Positions 9,290 to 20,658 of a stretch of 64,000 nt of DNA are shown one piece after another. Positions within the stretch are counted from its first letter, which is position 1, and each line of letters opens with the position of its first letter. Under the pieces are notes generated by a model, which made no database searches, was not told the DNA's origin, and was given only the letters and a program-made list of their open reading frames with translations. This DNA is from Ampullaceana balthica (taxonomy: Eukaryota; Mollusca; Gastropoda; Lymnaeidae), in the NCBI GenBank assembly GCA_944989445.1, contig CALYLW010000060.1, positions 128,459 to 192,458 of the forward strand. Reading direction: 5' to 3'. Position numbers and translations under genes: made by a program.

Positions 9290-11116
9290 ATTGTTATAAA
9301 TATTCCAGTTGTTTAACAATTTCTGTCACATTTTCAGCAAAAATCCGCAAGCTTTTATATTTATATGTCCATCTTGTTTCACATAGCAAAAGAACATTTG
9401 GAATTAGTTTTCTTTGCTGATTACTTTCTGGGAAAAACACTATAATTGACTTAATTTTTCCGATTCTGTTTCGTACAACATTCACATTATTTAAATCGTT
9501 CACAACAAGATTTAGTTTATGTGAACTGCAATGTACAAATGCTGCTTTTGGGTATTTTTTCGAATTATTGCTTGGACTCCTCCTTCTTTACCTCACATTG
9601 TAGTACATCCTTCGTATCCTTGACCAACAAGCTTTGTCATATCTAATCCAAATTCTAATGAATTAGTAATGATGGTGTTGGCTAAACCTTCAGCTGTTCT
9701 ATTGACAATTGTAATATATCCCAGGAATTCTTCTGTGACCATCATTTTCCCATTTTGTTCTTTGACAAATCTAACACCAAGTGACATCTGCTCAATGTCT
9801 CCTGAAATGTCATTTGTCTCGTCGGCAAGTATAGAAAATGCAACTGAATTATTTGCTTCACGAACAATGTCTTCACGCAAGAGAGACCCACAAATTTCCA
9901 TTATAGTGTTTTGCGTAGTTGAAGAGATGTACTCAGCGCTGACCCGACTTAACGGCCCCGGTTTAAACGGCCCCAGACAAATTGTTAACATTTTTTAACA
10001 AAAACGTTTTTTTTTGGCATTTTAATTAAGCTTTTGTCAATTTTTTCACCCTTAAAAAAGTGTTAAATTGTAAAATTATTTATTGTGATGTTATTATATT
10101 GTTTCTTGTCAACGAACAACCGTGATTGATACCATTTCGCGTAAAGGCTATTAAATTCCCTCTTGTGATGTCATTATTATTGTTTATTGTGAGCTAAACC
10201 TGACACTGAATAGGTGAGTAAAAGTACGAATATAATATTTGATTGAGCATTTTACTATTAGTCCATCTATTAGTCCAGGGCCGTTTTGTCGGGGCCGTTT
10301 TGTCGGTGAACCATACTCAGCACTACAAGAACCAATAGACAAATGATTACCAAGAACTTCATCTCTAGATTCAACACGAAACTCTAACAGGTCATACAAA
10401 TTGCCAGAATTTGATTCTTTTCCACAAAGTGCTAAATCATGCATGCTGCAAAATAAGATTGTAGAAATGATGGGACCCAGTTTGTTGAAATTTTCTTGAA
10501 TTTGTCTTCTAAATGAAGAGTCCAACTGCTCATTTATAGAAACTGCTTTGGCTTCCAATAAAGCAAATGAAATTGCATGCATCTTCATGAGAGCCTTTGT
10601 GCCATGTGCTTAGCAGGTGGCTAAGTGCATCGTCGATGAAATCTTTATATTTTGTTCATGGTTTGATGACAAATGCACACTGAACTCATCGAATTACTTT
10701 TTGAAGAAACAACACGCAATATTTTCAAAAGGCACCTATTAACATTTGCGAGTATACAAGCCACGGTGAGTAGTCTGATAACCATTCATATCTAAAACTA
10801 TGTTTCCCTCACTGTCAGTTCTAAAATCATACTTTTTATCAGGGGTCCAACAATAACGAATCAGCTGCGATTTCAACTTATTTGAAAGGTCATGTGTCCA
10901 GAGATACCTTCAAATATCCAATTTAGGATATGAATAAGTGTCAGCGACAATCAAATTAGGAACAGTTGCTTCAGTTGTGTCTGGCTGTTGAACTTGTACT
11001 GTTGTCTTCAATGCCAATGATAAGTCAAATGCTGCAGACGCCCCAAAATCTTCTAATAACGGCATTTCGGAATCCCGCAATTGGTTTACTATTCGTGTGG
11101 AGCCTGTAAAAATCAA
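9290..11116 (-). pseudogene. hAT transposase pseudogene (ZMYM1 / DUF4371 type)
   Basis: Read on the minus strand, the pieces run in order. The first spans 11116 to about 10740 and includes THDLSNKLKSQLIRYCWTPD after a stop. The second, 10588-10322, includes NLYDLLEFRVESRDEVLGNH. After the nested MITE comes 9936-9593, with ILADETNDISGDIEQMS, TEEFLGYI and KLVGQGYEG. The last, 9503-9294, has LLCETRWTYKY. ADETxDIS carries the first catalytic aspartate of the hAT RNase H-like core, GQGYDG is typical of the ZMYM1/DUF4371 group, and CETRW precedes the insertion domain. The C-terminal dimerisation domain is absent. Stops, frame changes and the MITE make it non-functional. In life the enzyme would cut and reinsert its own DNA in the nucleus. 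Family confidence is high; exact boundaries are approximate. Confidence 0.82.
9938..10313. mobile_element. Nested MITE in the hAT transposase
   Basis: The insert separates two pieces that belong together in the transposase. TACTCAGC is present on both sides (9930-9937 and 10314-10321), giving the SAEY residues twice. The ends are imperfect inverted repeats with an internally repeated motif: CCGACTTAACGGCCCCGG on the left, inverted CCGACAAAACGGCCCCGAC on the right. No coding sequence. Confidence 0.78.
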
Positions 11117-11623
11117 TATATAAGGATATCAATCCTTGGTAATCCTGCAGTTTCTACACGTATATTATTTCACAGCAAAATTCAATTTTCTCGTGAGAAG
11201 TTAAGTTTTTTATTTATTAAATGCATTAATATATGTTGTATTTTAGCTATTACAGCACTAATTTGTAAGTTTTATTAATTTATAAGGTTTTTCGGCCCTC
11301 ATGCTACACTTAATTTGAATTTAATTGAAAATTGAACCTGTATGGCAGTGTCAGTAAAAAAAATTTTTTTACCCCCCCCCCTGGACAAATTCCTAGCGAC
11401 GCCCATGCCTGTCTTCACAAATGTTATTTCTTCATCGTCATATCTACAAGTTCCGTGAATGTTAAGATGCAGTCATATGTGAAGTTCATATTTTGTTTTG
11501 TCCCAACTATCAAATTACATTCGTAGAAACGCATTGCGCAACGTATCTTCGTGTCCAACATAACAAACGGTAAGCATGAGCAACTAGTCTCGTGGTTAGC
11601 TAAGACTTGGAGTTGTTTATATA

Positions 11624-11627
<4 letters not shown>

Positions 11628-11715
<88 letters not shown>
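11628..11715. repeat. (TA)n microsatellite
   Basis: Uninterrupted alternating TA of about 85 bp. Such runs are unstable and often miscounted in assemblies. Confidence 0.97.
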
Positions 11716-11716
<1 letters not shown>

Positions 11717-11859
11717 CATTGAGACATTCCACTTTAATAATCTAGGGACTTCCTGCAACAATCATCAGAGAGTGCCTGACAGTCATCTAGTATGAGAGAT
11801 GTCAAAGTCTGTGAAAAAGAAATTGTATGAAAAAGATGTATGAACTCGATTCCTCTCAC

Positions 11860-12330
11860 TCAATACAACGCATCTTCCACTATCCCACATCCTCCATTAT
11901 CCCAAATTTACCATTATTCATATATATGCCACTATTCCACGTCCGCCACTATCCCAAATTTTCCATTATTCATATATCTGCCACTATCCCACATCCATGA
12001 TTATCCAAAACTTCCATCATTCATATATCTGTCACTATTCAACGTCCACCACTATCCCAAATTTTCTATTATTCATATATCTGCCACTATCCCACATCCA
12101 TGATTATCCAAAACTTGCCATCCTTCATATATCTGCCACTATTCCAAGTCCGCCACTATCCCAAATTTTCCATCATTCTTATATCTGCCACTATTCCACG
12201 TCCGCCAATATCCCAAATTTTCCATTATTCATATATCTGCCACTATCCCACATCCGCCACTATCCAAAACATGACATTATTCATATATCTTCTATTATCC
12301 CACATCCATGATTATCTCACATCTGTCATG
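11860..12330. repeat. 51-bp minisatellite, about 9 copies
   Basis: Units contain CATTATTCATATATCTGCCA and CACTATCCCACATCC and recur at about 51 bp with substantial divergence. The period divisible by three keeps plus-strand frames open, but no protein is inferred. Confidence 0.85.
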
Positions 12331-13040
12331 ATCCTTATATATGCAAGTATCCCTATATCCGCCATCATCCAAAATATCTACGATGATCCCATCCGCCCAA
12401 TGTCAGCACCCTACTCAAATTTCAGCCGTGTGCTCCAATCCTCAAAGGCTACTCATATCTCTGACCACTGTCCACTCCTCGTGTCCACTCTCCAGTATCA
12501 CAAACGCCAACATAAACTCATCGCTATTGACGACTCATAAATGATTCACCGAATTCCTTGGCCTACCTTTCAAAATCTGCCTCCAGGTCTGGCCGCTCAC
12601 CAAATGCCTTCCCCCGCCCCCCCCCCTAAACCAACGCCAATACGCCCTAGCCCCGTCCGTTTTATTTTCCTAATCAGATGAAATCACATTTGAGCCATCG
12701 GCTACACGTGCAATTTGACCTATTTCCAACAGGGCAGGGCGTCCGGATGCTTGTTTCTGCTATGTCTGGCCTGGAGTGAGTGTGTGTGAGTATGAGTGAG
12801 TGTGTGTGAGTGTGTGTGAGCGTGAGTTTGTGTATGCTGTTAGAGTTTGGGCTGAGAGCGTACCTTATTTTTGATCTACTTCTGCGTGTAACCTAGCGCC
12901 CAAGGTAGGCAGAGACAAAGGAGTTTAGCTACCGGCGGCGGGAATTCCAAGAGTACATCTTACTGATACTATGAACTTGACACGGATGGTGGAATAGTAG
13001 ATTATGTCTTGTATGGGGAGAAATAATAACATATATTGAA
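12331..13040. other. Unassigned DNA with a GT-rich tract
   Basis: 12776-12835 repeats GAGTGTGTGTGAGT. The rest is single-copy in appearance, with a polyC run near 12620. No gene recognised. Confidence 0.45.
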
Positions 13041-13261
13041 CAACGTTCCCTTCAACGTTCGCTGCTTCGTGTGCAAAATATAAACACATAACAAAACAAC
13101 TCGTGTGCGAAGTTGCACAGCATCCATAATGTTTGCAAAATGTTACACCAACAAACACAAATATTAAACTACCCTTATCTAAATTTGCTGTGGGGTAATC
13201 TGAAGTGTTGCACCGCGTCTGTCAGATATCTGCGAGGCTGCGCAGCTTAAAGGAAACATTG
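13041..13261 (+). mobile_element. hAT-like MITE, CAATGTTTCC family (copy 2)
   Basis: It starts CAACGTTCCCTTCAACG and ends CTTAAAGGAAACATTG. The flanks ATATTGAA and ATCTTGGA match at 6 of 8 positions. Interior motifs (TTCGTGTGCAAA, AAGTTGCACAGCATCC, CTGCGCAGCTTAAAGG) match the nested copy at 4257-4443. Confidence 0.78.
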
Positions 13262-13960
13262 ATCTTGGATCATAGTATGAAGGATTACATCTTGGACGTG
13301 GGTGTGAAGATTTGAACTTAGATTGTGTTATGTGAATACACCTTTGATGGGGATATACCAGACTGCATTATGGCTCCTGTAGTGTCTCATCGTCTGCTAT
13401 TGTCACAAGTTTATTGCCAATCGTGGCAAACCTGAAAAATAATGTCACATTAAAAAGTTATTCGCACTAAATAACATGGAACAAATATAACTGCATGGTT
13501 ATATTTTTGTATTATTAAGAGCAAGTTAAAGTTATTTTGGCCAAACATTCCAGTCTTGTTAAACCTATAATCGTGTCCGTAATATTACAGAACATTTCGA
13601 ATTTTTCACTTTATAAACATAACTTCTCGGCAATCAGGGAGCCGGTAGCAAAGCTAAACTTGAGAAAGACGGTAATTTTATGAAGCGATTGTCCACGAAG
13701 AGAGGATCTGGGTGGTCATCGAGAAAATGATGTGTTTAGTCAGTTTAGTGGGTGTTTGGGGGAGGGGGAATGTACTGCAATCAGATCAGGTAGAAGAAGT
13801 ACAGGTAGGTATTTTAAACTAGGTAATTGAAAATCAGTTACAAGTACGTAACGAAACAACTCTTTTTTTTATAACAGCTAAATTTAGTCTATCGCAAGTA
13901 CGTCACTGTCAGGATATTTTATGGCAGGGTATCGAACAGAAGTTATGTAAATGGAAGAAA
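13262..13960. other. Unassigned DNA
   Basis: No recognised gene, terminal repeat or array. Confidence 0.4.
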
Positions 13961-14195
13961 GCGAAAGAAAGGATATCAAATGGCAGAGCATCGAATGGAG
14001 AGGTATCGTATGGCAGAGTATCTAAAGGCAGATTATAGAAAGGCAGGTACCAAACAGAAGTTATCGGTAGGCAAGGTATAGATAGACAGGCTATAAAATG
14101 TCAGGGTATCCAATGGTAGGGTATTGAATTGCAGAGTATCGAATGGCAGAGTACAAAAAGGCGGGGTATCGAATGGCAGGGTATTGAATATCGAT
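13961..14195. repeat. Degenerate ~13/26-bp repeat (GGCAGAGTATCGAAT)
   Basis: Variants of ATCGAATGGCAGAGT and ATAGAAAGGCAGGTA follow one another with irregular spacing near 13 or 26 bp. The array is old and diverged. Confidence 0.65.
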
Positions 14196-15365
14196 AATCG
14201 ACAGGCAGGCACATTTGGACCAAAGCTTGATATCGCCATTGGCTCACCTTATCTCGATCGTCCTCCAACGAAAATTACGCGCCAAACTCGAGCGTCAGAG
14301 GAAGTTCTTTGCATTTCGGCCGCGCTCGCACTACTTTCTCTGTACTGTGGCCCAGAAAGAAACATAAACATTCCCGTGACCTAGATCCGCGAGTACAACA
14401 AAGTAACAGTACCTGGGGACTACTTTTTGAGGCGCATTTTTGAGCGTCGTTGGTGTTCTAAACGGTGGCTCCGCACTGTAAATGGCGTGGTCTTAATTAG
14501 TCTAAGCATTCCTTCCCCTAATGGCGTCTAAGTCCCTTTGACTTTACTCACTGGCGTTCTTGACACTGAGACGTCCGGGGTCAAACGAGTGTAATAGAAT
14601 CTCTAGCCGAGTAGTGGTAGTAACTGTAGAAATTTGTAGGGTAATTGAGACCAGTCAATGGCGTACAGAAGTTCATTTTAAATGATGGACATAGAAGATG
14701 GATGGAATGATGGAGAAAAAAAATCTGGTAGTGAAAGTTGGTGATTGGTAAGAAGGTACGAAAATGGTATTACATTGTATTCAGGTTTTTAAAGATGGCA
14801 TCGTGAATATGTATGTATGTGAATAGAAATAGACAAATTAGGGTTAGATTTTCATGAATGAGAAAAGTATCGTGTTTATCTTAAAGATCAAATGGACAAA
14901 TGCCACAATTTCTTGATGTTAGATTTATTTGATACCGCGAAAAAGACGTTGCAAATTTCTTTTTTCTTTAAAGAGTTGATCTGAATCAATAAGCTCAATT
15001 CTAAGATTTAAATAACATGAATTCCGGATGACATTGGACAATAGTTAAGTTCTGAATTCTGAATTACAAAGAGTCACACTGTCCTACAATTCAAATCTGA
15101 ACAGCTTTATTAAACATGGAAAAAATATCTATCATAAGTTGACCGCTTTTCGTTTACCCCCCCCCCACACACACTTCCAGTAAAATACGTTTAAAAAATG
15201 CAAACTCCAAACACCATTGACATAGCGGGATTGTCAAGAGAGAGTTGGGGAATGTTCCTATGTCAGTGTCAATACTGAAGCCGTCCAAAGCGTTGGCTGG
15301 TTAAAAGCTGTGTTTTGACGGCCAACATGTAGTGGATAGGGTGATGTGGGTTTCTGGGTATTTCA
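14196..15365. other. Unassigned DNA
   Basis: Moderate GC near 14210-14600, then AT-rich, with a short polyC plus CACACA tract near 15158. No coding region or element recognised. Confidence 0.4.
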
Positions 15366-15845
15366 ATACGATAAGGGCGGCCTGGGGTCATTTCAAGGCC
15401 AGGCAATATAGCATTAGGGCCATGTAATCGAACATTTGGGCCAGGCAATATAACATTAGGGCAATGTAATCTAACATTGGGGCCAGGCAATCTAACTTTA
15501 GAGCCTGGCAATCTATCAATTTGTCCAGTGAATCTAACATAACACCATGTAATGTAACACGAGGTGAGGCAATCTAAAACTATCCCCTGGTAATGTAACA
15601 TTAGGTCCAGGTAGTTTTACATTAGGGCCAGGTAATTTTACATTAGGGAAAGGAAACATAACATTAGGATCAGGAAATCTAACTTTTAGGCCAGGCAATC
15701 TACTATGAGGCCAGAAATCTAACATAGGGTCAGGTAATCCAGCAATGGAGCCTAGTAATCTAACATTAGGGCCTAGTAATCTAACATTAGAGCCCAGTAA
15801 TCTAACATTAGGGCCAGGTGATCTAACATCATTGCCAGGCAATCA
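15366..15845. repeat. 21-bp minisatellite, about 22 copies
   Basis: The unit is GGGCCAGGCAATCTAACATT plus one base, with many point variants. The minus strand stays open, repeating LPGPNVR-like peptides, because 21 is divisible by three. Confidence 0.87.
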
Positions 15846-16209
15846 GAACTTCGTTCAGAGAAAGTGTCAAATGAATGATCTATTTTTTTGGGTTAGCAAG
15901 TTACGTTTATTAAAAATTTATTGCCATCCATATTCAGTAAAACGTTATCGCTGTTTATGGTAGCATATTCAGGTATAAATCATTGTGACATTGACCACTG
16001 TAACGTCAGGACAAGACTTGATCTGGTCAGTTGAAGGTGAATTTATCCACGGCAAGATGAAACCATAGTTGAGTAGCACAATCATCTTGATAGCCAATGA
16101 AGTTTCCCACGATTCCCTCGCATGGCAACACATCTTAATTTCTGAAAGTAATACCATGTTGCCTTGATATTTCAATAGCCAAATTTTACTATGAACAAAC
16201 TTCTAATAG
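15846..16209. other. Unassigned DNA
   Basis: No recognised feature between the 21-bp array and the hAT element at 16218. Confidence 0.4.
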
Positions 16210-16331
16210 CTCTATACCAGTGGTCTCCAAAATACGGCCCGCGGGCCAGATGCGGCCCTTGAGGCCCTCTCATCCGCCCCTGGACCCCTTTTTATCTAAA
16301 AAAAATATATAATTTTTACATGTAGTGGACA

Positions 16332-17275
16332 GTAGCAGTGTACTGAATCCTGTGGTGAAGATGGTGAATTTAATAAGGTCACATGGGCTCAATCATAAAC
16401 AGTTCAGAGACATGTTGAGAGATACGGGCACAGAAACGCAAGATTTACCATATTACACAGCAGTAAGATGGCTGTTGTGAGAAAGTTCTGAGTAGAGTAT
16501 TGAATTAAGAAAGGAAAAACCTGACTTCCTAGAAAGTAAATGAAAGTCACAGCCATTACTGTCTGATGGAGAGTGGGTATGGAAATTTGCCTTCGCTGCA
16601 GACATTACTGGTCCTTTAAAATTTCTGAACCTAAAACTACAGGGAGAGAAAAAATCTTGTTTCCTGATCTATACAATCACGTAAAGGCCTTCAGATCTAA
16701 ACTTGTCTTCTTTTTTGGAATAAATACAGGCCAACAACTTGACACACTTTCAGCAGTGCAAGGTCTTCATGTCTGAAGCAACAGTTGAGTTCCCCACATC
16801 ACTTGCATGCGAGATCATCAAAGACCTCCAGCTGCAGTTTCAGGAGCGGTTTTCTGACTTGGATTCAAAGGCAGAAGAGGTGAGGCTATTTTTTAAGAAA
16901 AAGTTATGTTTTGGGGGGGGGGCACAGGACGATAGCCGATGCAAAAGATTAACCATCAGTACATGTGGCTGATCCATTTGAAGCAGATGTGGCCAGTTGC
17001 TCAGATGAATTGCAGCTGGAGGTCATTGATTTGCAAGCAAATGACCTCTTTAGGGACAAGTCGAAAGAATGGCTTTGAGTTTTTACCAGTTTTGCCTAAG
17101 GAAGACTTTCCTAATGTCAAAGCTTTTGCATCAAGGTTCCTTTCAAGGTATTTGGAACAACATACTTGTGCGAACAGACATTTTCGAGGAGGATGTACAT
17201 GAAGAACAATTTGAGAACTAACTTGTCCGAAGATATTCTCAGGTCATTGTTGCTAGAGACATCACATTTAAAGCC
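16332..17275 (+). pseudogene. hAT transposase pseudogene, GTF2IRD2/ZBED5-like
   Basis: Plus-strand frames read in order NHKQFRDMLRD, DLPYYTAVRWL, FLESK, PLLSDGEWVWKFAFAADIT, LNLKLQGEKK, KAFRSKLVFF, FPNVKAFASRFLS and, after a frame change, TYLCEQTFS-like residues, NLRTNLSEDILRSLLLETSH. These are landmarks of the domesticated and transposon relatives of GTF2IRD2 and ZBED5, from the middle of the catalytic domain to the C-terminal dimerisation motif. The N-terminal BED finger and first catalytic part are absent. Several stops (for example after AVRWLL) and frameshifts are present. The last codons run straight into the 26-bp array, whose second unit ends the frame at TAG. Confidence 0.82.
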
Positions 17276-18603
17276 ATGCTAGAGACATCACATTTAAAGC
17301 CATGCTAGAGACATCACATTTAAAGCCATGCTAGAGACATCACATTTAAAGCCATGCTAGAGACATCACATTTAAAGCCATGCTAGAGACATCACATTTA
17401 AAGCCATGCTAGAGACATCACATTTAAAGCCATGCTAGAGACATCACATTTAAAGCCATGCTAGAGACATCACATTTAAAGCCATGCTAGAGACATCACA
17501 TTTAAAGCCATGCTAGAGACATCACATTTAAAGCCATGCTAGAGACATCACATTTAAAGCCATGCTAGAGACATCACATTTAAAGCCATGCTAGAGACAT
17601 CACATTTAAAGCCATGCTAGAGACATCACATTTAAAGCCATGCTAGAGACATCACATTTAAAGCCATGCTAGAGACATCACATTTAAAGCCATGCTAGAG
17701 ACATCACATTTAAAGCCATGCTAGAGACATCACATTTAAAGCCATGATAGAGACATCACATTTAAAGCCATGCTAGAGACATCACATTTAAAGCCATGCT
17801 AGAGACATCACATTTAAAGCCATGCTAGAGACATCACATTTAAAGCCATGCTAGAGACATCACATTTAAAGCCATGCTAGAGACATCACATTTAAAGCCA
17901 TGCTAGAGACATCACATTTAAAGCCATGCTAGAGACATCACATTTAAAGCCATGCTAGAGACATCACATTTAAAGCCATGCTAGAGACATCACATTTAAA
18001 GCCATGCTAGAGACATCACATTTAAAGCCATGCTAGAGACATCACATTTAAAGCCATGCTAGAGACATCACATTTAAAGCCATGCTAGAGACATCACATT
18101 TAAAGCCATGCTAGAGACATCACATTTAAAGCCATGCTAGAGACATCACATTTAAAGCCATGCTAGAGACATCACATTTAAAGCCATGCTAGAGACATCA
18201 CATTTAAAGCCATGCTAGAGACATCACATTTAAAGCCATGCTAGAGACATCACATTTAAAGCCATGCTAGAGACATCACATTTAAAGCCATGCTAGAGAC
18301 ATCACATTTAAAGCCATGCTAGAGACATCACATTTAAAGCCATGCTAGAGACATCACATTTAAAGCCATGCTAGAGACATCACATTTAAAGCCATGCTAG
18401 AGACATCACATTTAAAGCCATGCTAGAGACATCACATTTAAAGCCATGCTAGAGACATCACATTTAAAGCCATGCTAGAGACATCACATTTAAAGCCATG
18501 CTAGAGACATCACATTTAAAGCCATGCTAGAGACATCACATTTAAAGCCATGCTAGAGACATCACATTTAAAGCCATGCTAGAGACATCACATTTAAAGC
18601 CAG
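17252..18603. repeat. 26-bp minisatellite, 52 copies, derived from transposase coding DNA
   Basis: GCTAGAGACATCACATTTAA begins each unit, starting at 17252 and for the last time at 18578: exactly 51 steps of 26 bp, so 52 copies. The only variant I noticed is GATAGAGAC at 17746 (copy 20). The first copy is part of the transposase C-terminus (LLETSHLKP), so the unit arose from the element itself. The extreme uniformity indicates very recent expansion or homogenisation. Confidence 0.97.
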
Positions 18604-18870
18604 AAATATCTACAATTTTAACATCCAATAAACAACTTCACTATTCTCACTAATACATGTGTTCATGTGCAGTGTAGCAATGTATTATTAAATAATTTTA
18701 AATACATTATTAAATAATATTAATATTATAAATGTAATATTATTAAACATATAATTAAAAACAACATCTCTGTTTTGATTCTGTCTCTAGTGCGTAGTCG
18801 TCCCACAGAGTGCTGTTTGACAGTTAATGCGGCCCTCCGGCCGAAAAGTTTGGAGACCACTGCTCTACAC

Positions 18871-19420
18871 TACACAATGAATTCAAGATGCACACGCGCA
18901 AGGTCGGAATGTAACTTAATGGCTGAGTTAATTAAGAGGTTCACAGGAGACATCTTCGCAAATATATTATTTGAAAAGGACACACAAAACCAACTTGAAA
19001 AGCAACAATCTAAGGCTCTCTTGCATTGTTTGATAGCCGCCCTCATACCTCCTCCTAATGTGTTTGAAACAAAGTATAATTTGCTGTGCAGTTTATTCCA
19101 CATGGCTGTTGGGTGTTTACATTCCTTTCATCTCATTACGACACTGTGTACAAGATGCAGCGCACTCCATGCTGAGACGGGTAAAGTGATGGTAGGAGCA
19201 CAATGAAACATCCCAGCAGATCAAAGGCCTGGTTACTACAGAGTAGTCCAACTGAGAGACAGATTGACTAGAGAAGGGTTTTTGTTAACAGTTTACAACA
19301 ATCGACTTCGGCTGTCAGGGAATATTTATTCCGATCTACTTCGTATCCAGTTTTTTTTCTATTGAAGTCGCTTTGTTATGACATGGGGAAAAATAATTGT
19401 TGGTTAGTTTATGCTTTGTA
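18871..19420. other. Unassigned DNA
   Basis: An open frame at 18775-19206 overlaps the transposon right end and has no recognisable domain. I do not call it a gene. Confidence 0.4.
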
Positions 19421-19424
19421 CGTC

Positions 19425-19496
19425 TGTGGCTGTGTTTGTGTGTCTTTATGTGTGTGTGTGAGTGAGTGTGTCTGTGTGTGTGTGTGTGTGTGTGTT
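19425..19496. repeat. (TG)n-rich microsatellite
   Basis: Interrupted GTGTGT runs ending in about 24 bp of pure alternation before TTTTTGGAGG. Confidence 0.9.
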
Positions 19497-19764
19497 TTTG
19501 GAGGTATTTGGATGAACAAAGCCGTCAAATTATTTGCAAGGACTCATTCACCGTTTATTACCATCCTCTTAAATTCAAATAGTGTGTTAACATTCTTTTA
19601 GCATGAAAACGTTTAACAAAAGTTTCAGCACAACCAAAAAGACTCGGTGGTGGTTGGGGAAGGGCGAAGAGGGTGGGGGGCGGGGGTACAGACATTTTCT
19701 CCACTCCAAATCAGGAATGTTGATAATGTTATAAAACACTTAAAAACACATTGAAGAATAAAAA

Positions 19765-20262
19765 ACCCCAGTAAAAAACCAAGTTTTTGACTATAAATCC
19801 TTAATGTAAGAGACGTAACTAAAAGAATGTTCATTATAATACGCAGCGCAAGACCATCCAACAATACAAAATTGTAGTTGTGTCGTAAAACATGTTTAAT
19901 ACAATGCGCACTGATCAGGAATATGTTTATAAAAAGTGTTGTCAATAAAATACGCACCTTATTGCGCGACAGAAAGGTTGTTCAATATAATGCGCACCCT
20001 TACACTCTATCTCAAAAAAATAACATGATACATAGGAATAAATAAAATAATCTAAAAAATCAATAATTCAATTACGGTACATGTGATCGATCTGAAATTT
20101 TGATACATCGTTTTTATCATCGATACGAAACTGCCTGCAAAATTTCAGCTCGCTAGTTTACGAGGAAGTGGGTTAAAAATTGATCCAAAGTTTTGGCGAC
20201 AAGGGTGCAAGGGTTCAAGGGTGCAAGCAAGCAGACACCACGAGTTAATATAAAGGATTTAA
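19765..20262 (-). mobile_element. ~500-bp rolling-circle-like repeat, single copy
   Basis: On the minus strand it starts AAATCCTTTATATTAACTCG and ends with TATAGTCAAAAACTTGGTTT. All family landmarks are present (AGATCGATC, CGCGCAATAAGGTGCG, GCGCTGCGTATTATAATG). It lies about 50 bp from the left duplication of the Penelope-like dimer. Confidence 0.85.
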
Positions 20263-20658
20263 AAAGTTAAGAATAAAATCAAATCCAACTAAAAGCAACA
20301 TAGTGTACCACACATAATGTTTACAACATCATATAGAATGGGACTGCAATAAAGCTTTTAAATAAAATACAAAATACACAAACAAATTGTGCAATGAAAA
20401 CAATAAATTTGAGCTTTATTTTTAGACTGATACGACAGTAAACGTTTCGGCTAATGCCTTCATCAGTACAACATAAAATACATTCTTACAATACTTACAT
20501 AAGTAATAATACTATTCTTAAAACATATTGTATTTTAAAATATTTATGTTAAATAAAAAGAAAGGAAAAACAAAAACAAACATGGACACAGGATATAGCA
20601 AAAAGGGGGAAGTATCCAAAGTTACAGTAAAAACCACAACGGGAACAAGATTATGCAG

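Larger units (their letters stand above)
9091..11407 (-). mobile_element. ZMYM1-type hAT transposon with 8-bp target duplication
   Basis: The left end is CATGGGCGTAGGGAAAGGGG and the right end is its inverse, ending CTAGCGACGCCCATG, with polyG/polyC runs just inside both ends. The flanks are CCTGCCTT (9083-9090) and CCTGTCTT (11408-11415), 7 of 8 identical. The 2.3-kb body carries a decayed minus-strand transposase and a nested MITE at 9938-10313. Confidence 0.85.
16218..18862 (+). mobile_element. GTF2IRD2/ZBED-type hAT element with internal minisatellite
   Basis: The left end CAGTGGTCTCCAAAATACGG and the inverted right end (AAAAGTTTGGAGACCACTG) form terminal inverted repeats rich in GCGGGCC/GGCCC. 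The flanks CTCTATAC (16210-16217) and CTCTACAC (18863-18870) match at 7 of 8. The body holds a broken plus-strand transposase and then 52 copies of a 26-bp repeat that fill half the element. A 195-bp MITE with the same style of termini is at 60628-60822. Confidence 0.88.

Noticed and set aside
18775..19206. A 143-codon frame beginning in the hAT right end
   Set aside because: The first part is transposon terminal repeat and the remainder resembles no family I know.
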